Assembly: GCF_907164915.1 (NCBI RefSeq) | Contig: NC_061870.1 | Location: 23,101,348 to 23,165,347, forward strand | Direction of reading: 5' to 3' | Length of the DNA: 64,000 nt | Source of the DNA: Impatiens glandulifera | Taxonomy: Eukaryota; Streptophyta; Magnoliopsida; Ericales; Balsaminaceae | In this document: positions 46,709 to 60,975 of the stretch, piece by piece | How positions within the stretch are numbered: position 1 is the first letter of the stretch | Layout of the letters: every line of letters starts with the position of its first letter | Made by a program: the position numbers and the translations under genes | The notes under the pieces: generated by a model | The model's database searches: none | Told to the model about the DNA's origin: nothing | Seen by the model: the letters and a program-made list of their open reading frames with translations, nothing else

Positions 46709-49254
46709 TGGGACTATTGGGTGTGGTATTATGGAATATGGCATCGCATCCAATTTGATCTGTGGAAACCTTTGTTTATCGCTCGTGCTGAACCCCTGTT
46801 CAAGCAAGTACGGCACCATTACACACATTGGTTCCAAGAATGTGTCATATTCATCCTTTGGGAACATATTCTGTTCGCAGTCATATACATATATGCACCA
46901 ATCTTGAAGATGAATCTTGCACAGGACCCAGTGCTTCTGCTTTATGTTCAAGGGTACGTATATCATATCAACAATATTCCAAGGATTACTTCCTTCACCA
47001 ATTACGTATTCCATGAGATCGTCGAATTCGTAGCCTGCAGGATTCGGGGTGAACACTTCATAGCGATTACTCATCTTCTGAGATAAATTGGAGTCAGCAA
47101 TTGAGAAATTTCTTGGATATGTCTTGGGGAACTCCTCAACCCTTCGTTTCAGTAGATGACAGATTTCATCTATCTCCTGCGAAAAAAATTATAGATTAAG
47201 CAAAATTATTAGGTGTAGAACAAAAGGTGGGGCTTGGGCGTTGGGCGTGGGGGTGGGCGTGGGGGTTGGGCGTGGGGGTAGGGCGTGGGGGTGGGCGTGG
47301 GGGTGGGGCTTGGGCGTTGGGCGTGGGGGTTGGGCGTGGGTAGTGGGCGTTGGGCGTGGGGGTTGGGCGTGAGGCGTGGGGGTAGGGCGTGGGGTTGGGC
47401 GTGGGGGTTGGGCTTGGGCGTTGGGCGTGGGGGTTGGGCGTGGGGCGTGGGGGTTGGGCGTGGGGCGTGGGGGTTGGGCGTGGGGCGTGGGGGTTGGGCG
47501 TGGGTAGTGGGCGTTGGGCGTGGGCGTGGGGAGTGGGTAGTGGGCGTTGGGCGTGGGGGTTAGGCGTGTGGGTTTAGGGTGTGTACCTTTTTCGATTTCC
47601 TCTTCTCAGCCTTCCTCTTCTTGGCCAACTTCTCAGCATTCCTCTTCTTGTCCAACTCATCAGCAATCTTCTTCTTTGATAAAATCGCCAGCCTCTCTCG
47701 CCTCTCCTTCCTCTCATTCCTCTTTCTTGTAATCTCATCATCATCCTCAGTCTTCTTCCTCTTAGAGTTCATCAACTCATCATTCTTCCTCTTCGTCCTA
47801 TTCTCATTATCAACATCATCATTCTTCCTTTTCGTTCTATTCTCAACAAGTGTAAGATTATTATTCTTTCTCTTTGTCGTCCTCTTCTGAGTATCAATTG
47901 CAGCTGTACCTGCCTCTTCTTTTTCTTCTCCTCCACCATTCTTTTGTTCATTTCTTTGCCCCAATAATGTGATTATAAGTTGTTGATTGTCCTTCATGAG
48001 CTTGATTTCACTTTTAATGTCATTGACATCCTTTTTAATCTCATTCACAACATTTGTCAGCACATCAAGTTTGGCAGTTAAGTCTTGAGACACTCGATTT
48101 GGTGCACAAGATGTAGACACATTTGGAATAGGAGTTGTCGCAGAAGGGATTGAATGAGAGGAGCTTTCTTGGCTAGTTTCACCACTAACTTCAGGGACCT
48201 TGGGACTAATATGTCTACTCTTCTTGGTCGGCGGTTTGGGAGTCCTTTCAAGTTTTTCTTCTTCTTCAAAAACCTCAATCTTTCTCTTCCTCGTATCACA
48301 TCCAAAGAATTCATCATAAATGTTGTTTGTCATATCTTCAAAGTCGTCCCCAGAGTACATCCGCTTCTCCTCCGCAGACTCATGAATTCTTCTTCGAACA
48401 GTGCACTCCTGGATGGCTGTAGATACCTCAGGTCCGGTATAACTCCTAAAAGATTTATAGAGCACTATCCTTGGGCTTGTAAGATCATCTTCCGGTGTCT
48501 TTTCAGCAAAATTGGGGACGAATGTATCGATAAGCTCATAGGTCCACACTTGGAATGCTAGTGCGAACCCATGTATAGTATAAGCGACATCACATACGCC
48601 TTTCTTGTTCCAGTTTTTCTTCTTCGAGAGATATAATCCACGGAGGTATTTGATATCTTTGTCAATACCCTGCAGGGTAGCTCTGAAGGACACCTTTCCC
48701 CATGGAAATTGGAGGAACATCTCCATGTCTTCCACCATGTGAAAGATTTTTAAACTTATCTTCCTCCTGTTATCAGATGCGAACAGATACTGGTAAATGA
48801 GAAATATGAGCCCCATCTTCCATGAATCCTCCTTATCAGAGCATCCGACGAAAAGGTCTTCAAGCTCTTTCAGTTTAACATCCTTTTTACCCTTAAAATA
48901 TTTGAGGACAAGGGGTGGACATTCTTCAACCTCCTCCACCAACGGAAATCTGCCAAAGTTGAGGCCTGTCACCAATGCATAATCCTTCATGCCCCAGCAG
49001 ACCTCCTTACCTTTGACCATGAACCTTATCTCCTTCGAATTTGAACTGACTTTTCTGATAAGCATCTGATGGAGTATGGTTCCTGAAAATAATAATGTCG
49101 GGGCTTGGAATATAGACTTGAATTGGGTCTGCAAAGCCCTATCCAAAAGATCATGGTGAGTAAACCTCTCCTTTATCTTTGCCAAGCTAGGACCGGTGGA
49201 TTTCCATGAAACACGGCCATTAAAATCATTGAGAATGGTTTCCTTTGGTGCCAT
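46709..49254 (-). pseudogene. DUF1985 / ULP1-like cysteine protease gene of the element, lacking its catalytic Cys end
   Basis: On the minus strand a 556-codon exon (49254-47587, ATG right after a TTTTGCAG acceptor) joins 47176-46709 in frame. The first part is DUF1985-like (about 55-195: FSGTILHQMLIRKV ... YALVTGLNFGRFP). A charged, Lys-rich coiled linker follows (RKAEKRKSKK). The second exon is the start of a C48/ULP1 protease domain with the active-site His (KQKHWVLC) and Asp (YVYDC), up to PYSIIPHPIVP at a donor. The expected Gln and Asp-Cys-Gly exon is not found in any frame between there and the transposase stop, so the protease is incomplete. A non-coding or leader exon may end at 50417 (GAG|GTTAGT). 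Such genes are typical passengers of Kaonashi-type MULEs. Confidence 0.85.
47226..47571. repeat. GC-rich minisatellite C in the ULP-like gene's internal intron
   Basis: About 345 bp of GGGCGTGGGGGTTGGGCGTTGGGCGT-type units on the plus strand, lying between the 47587 donor and 47176 acceptor of the minus-strand gene. A single plant telomere-like TTTAGGG (47573-47579) closes its right edge next to the splice donor. Confidence 0.95.
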
Positions 49255-49330
49255 CTGCAAAAACAGTCATTAAAATCATAAACACAATGTTTGGTTGATC
49301 AAAAAAAATAAAATCATATTAATAATTGAA

Positions 49331-50015
49331 GCCCAACGCCCCACGCCTAACCCCTAAACCCTAAACCCTAACCCCACGCCTCACGCCCACTACCCACGCC
49401 CAACGCCTAATCCCTACGCCCAACGCCCAACCCCCACGCCCAACGCCCAACCCCCACGCCCTACGCCCACGCCCACGCCCACGCCCACGCCCCACGCCCC
49501 ACGCCTAATCCCTACGCCCCACGCCCAACCCCCACGCCCAACGCCCAACCCCCACGCCCAACGCCCAACCCCCACGCCCACGCCCACGCCCAAGCCCAAG
49601 CCCCACGCCCCACGCCCAACCCCCACGCCCAACGCCCAACTCCCACGCCCAACGCCCAACGTCCACGCCCACGCCCAACCCCCACGCCCAAGCCCCAACC
49701 CCCACGCCCAACCCCCACGCCCAAGCCCAACGCCCAACGCCCAAGCCCCACGCCCAACGCCCAAGCCCCCACGCCCAACGCACCACGCCCAAGCCCCACG
49801 CCCAAGCCCCCACGCCTAACCCCCACGCCCAAGCCCCCACGCCCACTCCCCACGCCCAACGCCCAAGCCCCCACGCCCACTTCCCACGCACCACGCCTAA
49901 GCCCTACACCCCACGCCCAAGACCCACGCCCAAACCCATTCCCCACGCCCAACTTCCACGCCTAACGCCCAACCCCCACGCCTAATCCCTACGCCCCACG
50001 CCCAACCCCCACGCC
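49331..50015. repeat. GC-rich minisatellite D upstream of the ULP-like ATG (first intron position)
   Basis: About 685 bp of CCCCACGCCCAACGCCCAA-type units on the plus strand. It lies between the acceptor at 49255 and a possible leader-exon donor at about 50417. Telomere-like sequence flanks it: CCCTAAACCCTAAACCCTAA at 49352-49371 inside its left edge, and degenerate CCCTAAA/CCCTAAAA repeats from 50019 to about 50072 on the right. Confidence 0.95.
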
Positions 50016-50717
50016 AAGCCCTAAACCTAAACTAAAACCCTAAAACCCTAATGTTCACCACCCTAAAACCCTATACCAGCTAAGCAAAACATTCACAAAC
50101 ATTCATATTCATAATAAGCAAAACATTTCAAAGCAAATATTCACAAACATTCTCAGCATTCTCAGCAAAGCAAATATTCACAAACATTCTAAGCATTTTC
50201 ATCAATCTCAAGTATATCTAACTATTCAACAATCTAAGCACAATCTATATCAAACCAAACGAATATCTAACTATTCAACAATCTAAGCACAATCCAAGAA
50301 CAAACCGAATATCTGAATACCTAAACTATAAACCTAACTATTACAAACCGAACGAAGCTCCTTAGGGCACGAAAATATGACAAACAACAAACAATATACC
50401 TAAACTATAAACCTAAACTAACCTCAAATCGTCCGTTGGCTAGAAGTTCGGCTTGGCGATCGACGAATGGTTGGGCTTCTTGGCGGCGGAGCTTGGCGTC
50501 GGCGGAGAAACGGAAACGGAAGAAGGCTGGGGAGCTTGACGGAGAAGAAGAAGATGAAGAGGAAAGCTGGGGAGAAGGGGGGGATTCTGGGGAGTGCAAC
50601 GGTCGGGGGGGAAGGAAAGAGTTGGGAGAAAGAGGAAAGCGGGGGAAAAGAAGAAAAGAAAAGAAAAGAAAAGAAAAGAAAAGAAAAGAAAAGAAAGAAA
50701 AAGAAAGGAAAAAAGAA

Positions 50718-50851
50718 AAAAAAATATTGAAAAGGTTATTCAGGGGTATAATTGGAAAAAATTATAAAAAAAGGTTAAAAAACAAAAACAAATTTAGTAA
50801 AGTTAAAAAACAAAATAGTTAACTTTTTAGGGTCATATTATCAAATTTCCC
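50718..50851 (-). repeat. Right terminal inverted repeat
   Basis: Reverse complement of 42248-42383 with about two mismatches, ending in CAAATTTCCC. The inner edge passes into an (AAAAG)n microsatellite at about 50653-50700, then a GC-rich patch that corresponds to the promoter or leader side of the minus-strand gene. Confidence 0.92.
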
Positions 50852-50860
50852 TTAAAAAAC
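50852..50860. repeat. Right 9-bp target-site duplication
   Basis: TTAAAAAAC, identical to 42239-42247. Confidence 0.9.
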
Positions 50861-50884
50861 AAGACATATCCTCTATGAAATATA

Positions 50885-50919
<35 letters not shown>

Positions 50920-51865
50920 TAAGCATTATTCTTTCTTATTCGTAATATTATATTTGACACACATTTTGTATCTCAAAAAATCTTTAGTAACTTCAAAAAA
51001 TAAATTCTTCTAAACTTTTATGTATTATTATCTACAAATTTCTTTTATATAAATATTAAATTAAACTTATAAAAAAATTAATATAATATTTTTATGTGAT
51101 AATATTTTACAGATATATTATTTTTATATTATATCTTAAATATTTTAATTTTTTTTATGTCTACTGAAATCTAATTTCTAAATTTTTGAATAATTTTTAA
51201 TACTAAAGAACCTATATTATATCTAGTTTTTGTTATTATGTGTATGATTTCTTATAAGTTTTTTTTATATTAATATTAAGTTTCCTAACTCTATTTTTTT
51301 TCCTCCCTTCTTATAATTAACTACATAAGAATTACAACAAGTTTGCAATTTATTTTAAGTATAATAAATATTATAATATTCATATATTTGATTTTGTACC
51401 TTTTAAAGAAGATATTTAGGTGTTGTCAATTATTGATATTGAGTCATATCAAGGAGTTCACGACTTTTCTACATCATATTAAAAAAAATTTATTATTATT
51501 GAAATTATTAAATAATTTTTTTTTAAAATAATAATTTCTTTCAAAATTTAAAAAATTAATAGTTAATTTTTTATAATATAAATAAAAAAATAAGATAAAA
51601 TATTTTCCCTCTTTAGAGTAATAAAGAAAACACGAGCCAACTTGTATTTGTTTTTTCGGATGAATAACTGCCGTTAGATTATAATAACATCTGACGGCTG
51701 CAGATGACCGAAAACACCTCCCGCCATAATTCTCCCGCCAAAATCGAAGTAGGGATTTAGAAGCAAAGGGGGGAAGAAAGGGCTTTCTTCCTATCCCACT
51801 ATCTGCCGCTTACGAGCAAACGCAATCGCAAACGCAAAGAGAGAGATTGAGTCGTGCTGAGAAAG
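50861..51865. other. Intergenic stretch and MCM5 promoter
   Basis: Contains (TA)n at about 50885-50915 and AT-rich sequence. Close to the gene, CTCCCGCCATAATTCTCCCGCC (about 51718-51739, with two TCCCGCC copies) resembles E2F sites (TTTCCCGC type), which commonly control MCM genes in plants. Confidence 0.5.
51717..51740 (+). promoter_or_regulatory. Putative E2F-like sites upstream of MCM5
   Basis: Two CTCCCGCC motifs lie about 20 bp apart, 130-150 bp before the MCM5 ATG. Plant MCM genes are typically S-phase genes driven by E2F/DP through TTTCCCGC-like sites; these differ slightly from that consensus, so the assignment is tentative. Confidence 0.4.
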
Positions 51866-55789
<3,924 letters not shown>

Positions 55790-58050
55790 TGTTCTTTTGT
55801 AAGTCATTATTCGGTGAATCTGATTGTGTCGTGTCCTCGCAATTTAAAACAATTCCATGTATTATTATTATTAAGGGTTGCCAAAGAAGTTATTTAAAAC
55901 AAATGTAGTTGTGAAAGTTAAAGAATCCATCCAAGCTTTAGCTGCTTAATATTTTATGTTAACAAAAGACTCTTTTGGTATATATCTATCTATCTAGGCA
56001 GCCATTACCAATGTTTTTATAATTCTTTTAATAGTCAGGTATTAAAAGGCCTTGTTTTGATATTATTTGAAACACCCAAATTGTTGGAGAAGTTAAGCTT
56101 ACATTAGCACATGGATGTTAAAACAATAATATAACAATTATTGATGTCAAGCGGATTGTAAGGGATTCTGTCTCCAACTTCCCATTTCAAATACTGATTG
56201 ACCAATAAAATATTAAATAAATATATATACTTTTCAGAATATTAGGCCTTATTTAGGGGTTTAAGGTTATTTTATTTATATTAAATTATTTGTAGGTCAT
56301 AATCAATAATAGGATAAATAGTATCAAAGACAAATTTACCCTTTTTATATCTTTCTATTATAATAATAATAATAAATGTTGAATAGAATAAAGGGACTAC
56401 TTATTATTGATTAGGTAATAGATTGTATATTTTTAATATTTATAAACTCATTTTTATCAAATTCTTGAGATTTTGCAAGTTAATTCGTTAACAAATTTTA
56501 ACCTTTATATTTAAAAAAAGATGAAATTTTGAATTATATTTATCATATAAATAATAATTTTTTTTAAATTAATTTTAAATATTATTTTTTTTATAGACAT
56601 TAAGAATTTTAAATTATTTTTTTAATATGAATATGTTGATTATGATAATTAATATAACTTTATATATTAAGAAACTTTTATATAATATATAAGATTATTT
56701 TATATTTACGAATAGTTATATACTAATTTAATATAATACAAAACAAATAACCCTACAAATGTTTGTATTAAGGATGAACTATTTAGAAAGTAGTAGCTTT
56801 GCCATATATTATTCCAGAATATTTGAAACATTTATTTGGTTTATAAATGTATTATTGTGTTTGATTAAGTTCTCTTATAATGTATTTTATCTCTTATTTG
56901 GGTAATCTTATTTGGGTAATCGATTAAACGGTTTCGATTAAGTTCGGTTTTATCTCTTATTTTATAAATCGGTTAACCGGCCAATATTGGTATCGGTTTT
57001 ACCAATTTTGGTTTTACTGGTTCCGGTTGGTACCGATCGGTTAACTGATTTAACTGTTAACCGATAATTCAATTTTTTAAATTAATTGTTGAACTTATTA
57101 AAATTGTACTTTTATGGTATTATTTATTTTTATATATGTTAATATATTATATTATAATAATATTTTATAGATATATTTAAAATATGTTATAATATATTAT
57201 AGTATTATAACAATATAATATATTTAAAAAAAATTATTTTTATACTAATAGTCATATAAATTAAATCTTAAAAAAAATAATTCTATACAAATTATAATTT
57301 AAAATTTAAAAACAACAATATATATTATTAAATATTATTTATAATATATCTAATATTTACAAAAATAACTAATATAAATATATGATTAAATTATTACCGA
57401 TTTATCAGTTAACCGTAAAAAAATTAGTCCAATCAACAACCGAACTGGTTAACCAGTAAAAAATTGGTTAACCAGAATCGTTGGAACTGGTTAACCAATA
57501 AACCGATAAAATAAAACTGGTACGATTGAGTTATCGGTTTTTCAATTTTTTTTTTTATAAAACACTAACTCACTAAATGTGCATGACAGCTTGACAACAA
57601 TATGTAGTAAATTAGACTATAAAGTTGACATTATCTTTTTGACAATTCAAGATATTTTATCAAAGGTAAAATTTATGTAAGAGCTCCATTCACATTTTAT
57701 TTTTTTTTATCTAAATTGAAAGTATGAAATTTTATTTCTTTTAACTTACTTAATTTATTAATTAAAATAACAAATTAATTTTATTTTAACTTTATAAATT
57801 TAAATTTTAAATATTAAAAGTATTATAATAATTTAATCACTCTACATTTTTATTAATAATTAATTTTAAAAAACTATAAATGACACGATTAAAAAATTAC
57901 TTTAAAATTTTTGCTATACAACTGTGGAGATTCTCGTGCGATACAAACTGGTAAAAATATAAACAAAAACAAATTTAATTAAAAAATTATAATAATTTTT
58001 ATTTTTTTTAATAAATTATGAACAATATATTAAAATAAAAAATAGAACAC
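55790..58050. other. MCM5 3' flank and AT-rich intergenic DNA
   Basis: The first about 200 bp is probably MCM5 3' untranslated sequence. Then come AT-rich stretches and a foldback-type repeat at about 56920-57560. No further gene is supported. Confidence 0.5.
56920..57560. mobile_element. Foldback-type element rich in GGTTAACC motifs
   Basis: The left part reads TCGGTTAACCGGCC, TTGGTTTTACTGGTTCCGG, CGATCGGTTAACTG. The right part reads the complementary style: CAGTTAACCG, GAACTGGTTAACCAGT, GGTTAACCAATAAACCGAT. An AT-rich centre lies between. The symmetric subterminal motifs match a common type of non-autonomous plant DNA transposon. Exact ends and class were not resolved. Confidence 0.5.
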
Positions 58051-59835
58051 TCTCATTCCACATTTTATTCACTTCGGTAAAATAACTCATATTTTCACAA
58101 ATTTCATCACATATTGTTTTCCAATAAACCTCTCATCTCGTGACCTTACATTTTCATTTTGGTCAAATTAAAAATCTAAATATTACAAATCTCTTTTTTA
58201 CCCTCACTTTAGTCCATCAATGTTCAATCGATCTCTCATATCGTGACCTTAAAACACTCAAATTGACCAACAATCTCATTTCACATTTATCTACCAATTC
58301 AAATCAGATTTCTCATCTTGTAACATTAACTTTCACTTTGGTCAAACAACTAATATTCTCGCATATTTTAACCACCAATATTAATTTCTTTCACAATCGA
58401 CCTCCATCTCTTACCTTACTTTCACTTCGACTAATCAATAATCATCTCATTCCATATTTATCCACCAATCACAATTGACATTTATTCTCTCGAAAACCTT
58501 ACTTTCACCTCATCAAACAACTCATTTTCTTACATATTTTATAATATGCAACTCGACATTCTTATCCTCACTTCGGCTAACCATACATCTCATTCCACAT
58601 TTATCCATCAATTCACAATTGGCCTCTCATCTCGAGATCTTTCTCTCACTTCGTCAAACAACTCATCTCCTAACATATTTTACAATATACAACCCGACCT
58701 CTTTATCCTCAATTCGGCTAACCATCCATCTCATTCCACATTTATCCACCCAATAATCAACTCTCATATGTGACCTTACACTTTCATTTCGGTCAAATCA
58801 ATCATCTTCAAAATTACCAATCTCTTTTACTCTTCACTTTGGTCATTAATCCTCAACTGATCTTTTATCTCGTAACCAATCTTCTCACATATTTTACAAT
58901 ATAAACTTTGACTTTTTTATCCTCACTTCGGATAACTAACCATCTCATTCCACATTTATTCACACCCTAATCAACCTTTCATATTGTGTGACCTTACACA
59001 ACTTCATTTCGGTCAAATCAACCATCTTCAACGTTACCAATCTCTTTTACCCTCACTTTGACCCATCACCCTAATCAACCTTTCATATTGTGTGACCTTA
59101 AACAATTTCATTTCGGTCAAATCAACCATCTTCAACGTTACCAATCTCTTTTACCCTCACTTTGACCCATCAATTCCCCAATCGACCTCTCATAGCGTGA
59201 CCTTACTTACATTGATTAACCAAAACCATGTCATTCCACATTTGTATCTCACTAATCTCAATCAACCTCTCATCTAGAGACTTTACTTTCATTTCGACTA
59301 ACAAACCCATATCATTTCACATTTATCTACCCTAATCGGACATCTCATACTGTGACCTTAAACTTTCACTTTGGTACATTACCAATCTCCTTAATCGGAC
59401 ATCTCATACCGTGACCTTAAACTTTCATTTTGGTACATTACCAATCTTTTTTACCCATCTCATTTCACATTTATTCACCTTAATCGGACATTTCATACCG
59501 TGACCTTAAAACTTTCACTTTTGGTACATTACCAATCTCTTTTACTTTCACTTTGACCCACCAATCCTAAATCAACCTCTCATTCCATATTTTTATCTAC
59601 CTCAATTTACCTCTAATTTTGTGACTTTACACTTTCACTTCGGTCAAATCAACAAATAATAAATCATCTTCTTTCATATCGTGAATGTCATTTACTCAAC
59701 CACCAATTTTATCGCATATTTTTATCATCCATCCCAATCGACTTTTTGTGAATGTCATTTACCCACCCATCAATTTTACCGTAAATTTTAACCAATATTA
59801 TTGTCATCTAACCATCTCCTCACTTCGATAAACCA
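58050..59835. repeat. Degenerate, strand-skewed satellite-like tandem array
   Basis: Units of about 95-105 bp repeat the order CTCTCATCTCGTGACCTTAC, CTTTCATTTCGGTCAAATCA, CATCTTCAACRTTACCAATC, TTTTACCCTCACTTTGRYCC. Divergence varies. 58965-59068 and 59069-59171 are almost identical, and three close copies (AATCGGACATCTCATACCGTG) fill 59330-59540. The plus strand is strikingly poor in G. The small open frames in this stretch are repeat artefacts. Related sequence recurs at 60420-60720. Confidence 0.8.
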
Positions 59836-59837
59836 AC

Positions 59838-59906
59838 GTTACGGGATTTGAATCATAATTTTTATTATGTAGCATTAAGACTTCAACCACTAGACTACTT
59901 AAAATT
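59838..59906 (-). other. tRNA-like fragment
   Basis: The minus strand reads TAGTCTAGTGGTTGAAG, then about 28 bp later TGATTCAAATCCCGT, matching A-box and B-box consensus. It does not fold into a full cloverleaf by eye and has no matching acceptor stem. A tRNA-derived SINE head or tRNA pseudogene is more likely than a functional tRNA. Confidence 0.45.
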
Positions 59907-60224
59907 GTTGATTTATATTTATAATTTTGTATATGCATATATATAATTTATATGACAAATAATTAAAAAAATATTTATTAATATAATATTTGTATTTTTT
60001 AAATATTTAATAAATATTTATTGTTTTATTATAATTTAAAATTTTATTATAATTTAAAAAAATTTTCACTAAGGTTTATTATATATATATATGAATAAAT
60101 TATTATTATACTATTAATGTTGATTTTTTATTATTGTTTTAAATAAATTTATTATTAAAATAAAAAATAAAAAAAATGTTAATTTCTTTCCTAATTAACT
60201 AAACTATATTTTTTAAACGCTTAA

Positions 60225-60368
60225 AAACCGGACAACAGATTAAGCATGTAGCCCGCAAACACACTTAATCATTTAACCAAGCTGAGAACTTGACGCCTGA
60301 CGGGCTTGACCCAGAATCTTAGGGTGAATATTCACTTCTTGTTGCCGCTAGGCTAGAAGAGGGGATTA
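60225..60368 (-). mobile_element. tRNA-derived SINE copy
   Basis: On the minus strand: CCTCTTCTAGCCTAGCGGCA (A-box region), GATTCTGGGTCAAGCCCGTCAGGCG (B-box region), then TTAAGTGTGTTTGCGGGCTA and CATGCTTAATCTGTTGTCC. It shares all segments with the 20.5 kb copy and adds a short insertion (TTCTCAGCTTGGTTAAATGA). Confidence 0.6.
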
Positions 60369-60419
60369 ACTCTCTTTTCACTCATGTATATATATATATA
60401 TATATATATAATCCTCAGA

Positions 60420-60735
60420 AAACAACCATTAATCTCAATCACAGTTTCACACGCCTCAATCCTCATATCGTTCAGCAAACTAAACACCAATCTCAATCGA
60501 CCTCTAATCTCGTGACTTCACGATCCTTTGTAACCGACCTCTTATCTCTCGATAAACTACATCTCAATCATACTTTAACCTATCTTTTATCCCTAAGAAA
60601 ACAAACCACCGATCTCAATTAACATTTAGTACCGTGAACTTACACTTTGATCAATCAATTATTTGATTCATATTTTTTAACCATTTTCAATTGTTATCGG
60701 CCTATTATCTTTTGACAAATCACATCTCAATCACA
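60420..60735. repeat. Second patch of the strand-skewed satellite-like repeat
   Basis: The phrases CAATCTCAATCGACCTCTAATCTCGTGACTT and CCGACCTCTTATCTCTCGATAAACTACATCTC echo the units of the 58.0-59.8 kb array. The patch is more diverged and G-poor on the plus strand. Confidence 0.55.
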
Positions 60736-60856
60736 CTTGGTTAAAAGATTGTACTTAGTTGCAAATTCAAAATATATATATAGTATTTTTAATTTAATTT
60801 TTAACCGTTTTAAATTATGGACGAGTCAACCCACAATTCGACTCAAGTATCTATTA

Positions 60857-60913
<57 letters not shown>

Positions 60914-60975
60914 TAACCACAACCCTCGATCCTCGATTCGATAATTTAAATACTTTAAAATTAAGCATTATTACC
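60735..60975. repeat. Diverged single copy of the Helitron tandem unit
   Basis: TTGGTTAAAAGATTGTACTTAGTTGCAAATTC, TTTTTAACCGTTTTAAATTATGG, CGAGTCAACCCACAATTCGACTCAAGTATC, a (TA)n tract, then AATTAACCACAACCCTCGATCC and TTTAAAATTAAGCATTATTA follow the same order as the 31.8-34.8 kb unit, 26 kb away. This shows the unit is dispersed as well as tandem. Confidence 0.75.

Larger units (their letters stand above)
42248..50851. mobile_element. Complete 8.6-kb Mutator-like element (Kaonashi-like: MURA plus ULP-like gene)
   Basis: The element is bounded by terminal inverted repeats of about 130 bp, flanked by a perfect 9-bp duplication. It carries a MURA-type transposase gene reading inwards from the left and a DUF1985/ULP1-like gene reading inwards from the right, so the two converge, an arrangement like mudrA/mudrB of maize MuDR. 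Mutator-like elements carrying ULP-like genes are known in Arabidopsis (Kaonashi), melon and grasses. Four GC-rich minisatellites occupy introns or intron-like positions. Matching termini and intact duplication imply a fairly young insertion, yet both genes carry defects, so mobility would depend on a transposase from elsewhere. Confidence 0.93.

Noticed and set aside
47579..48561. Plus-strand frames opposite the DUF1985/ULP-like gene
   Set aside because: They are antisense to a 556-codon exon with recognisable domains and have Phe/Leu/Ser-rich composition mirroring the Lys-rich linker.
58140..59277. Open frames of 60-112 aa across the 58-59 kb repeat
   Set aside because: The plus strand is G-poor, so TAG and TGA are rare. 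The frames follow the repeat and show no protein family.
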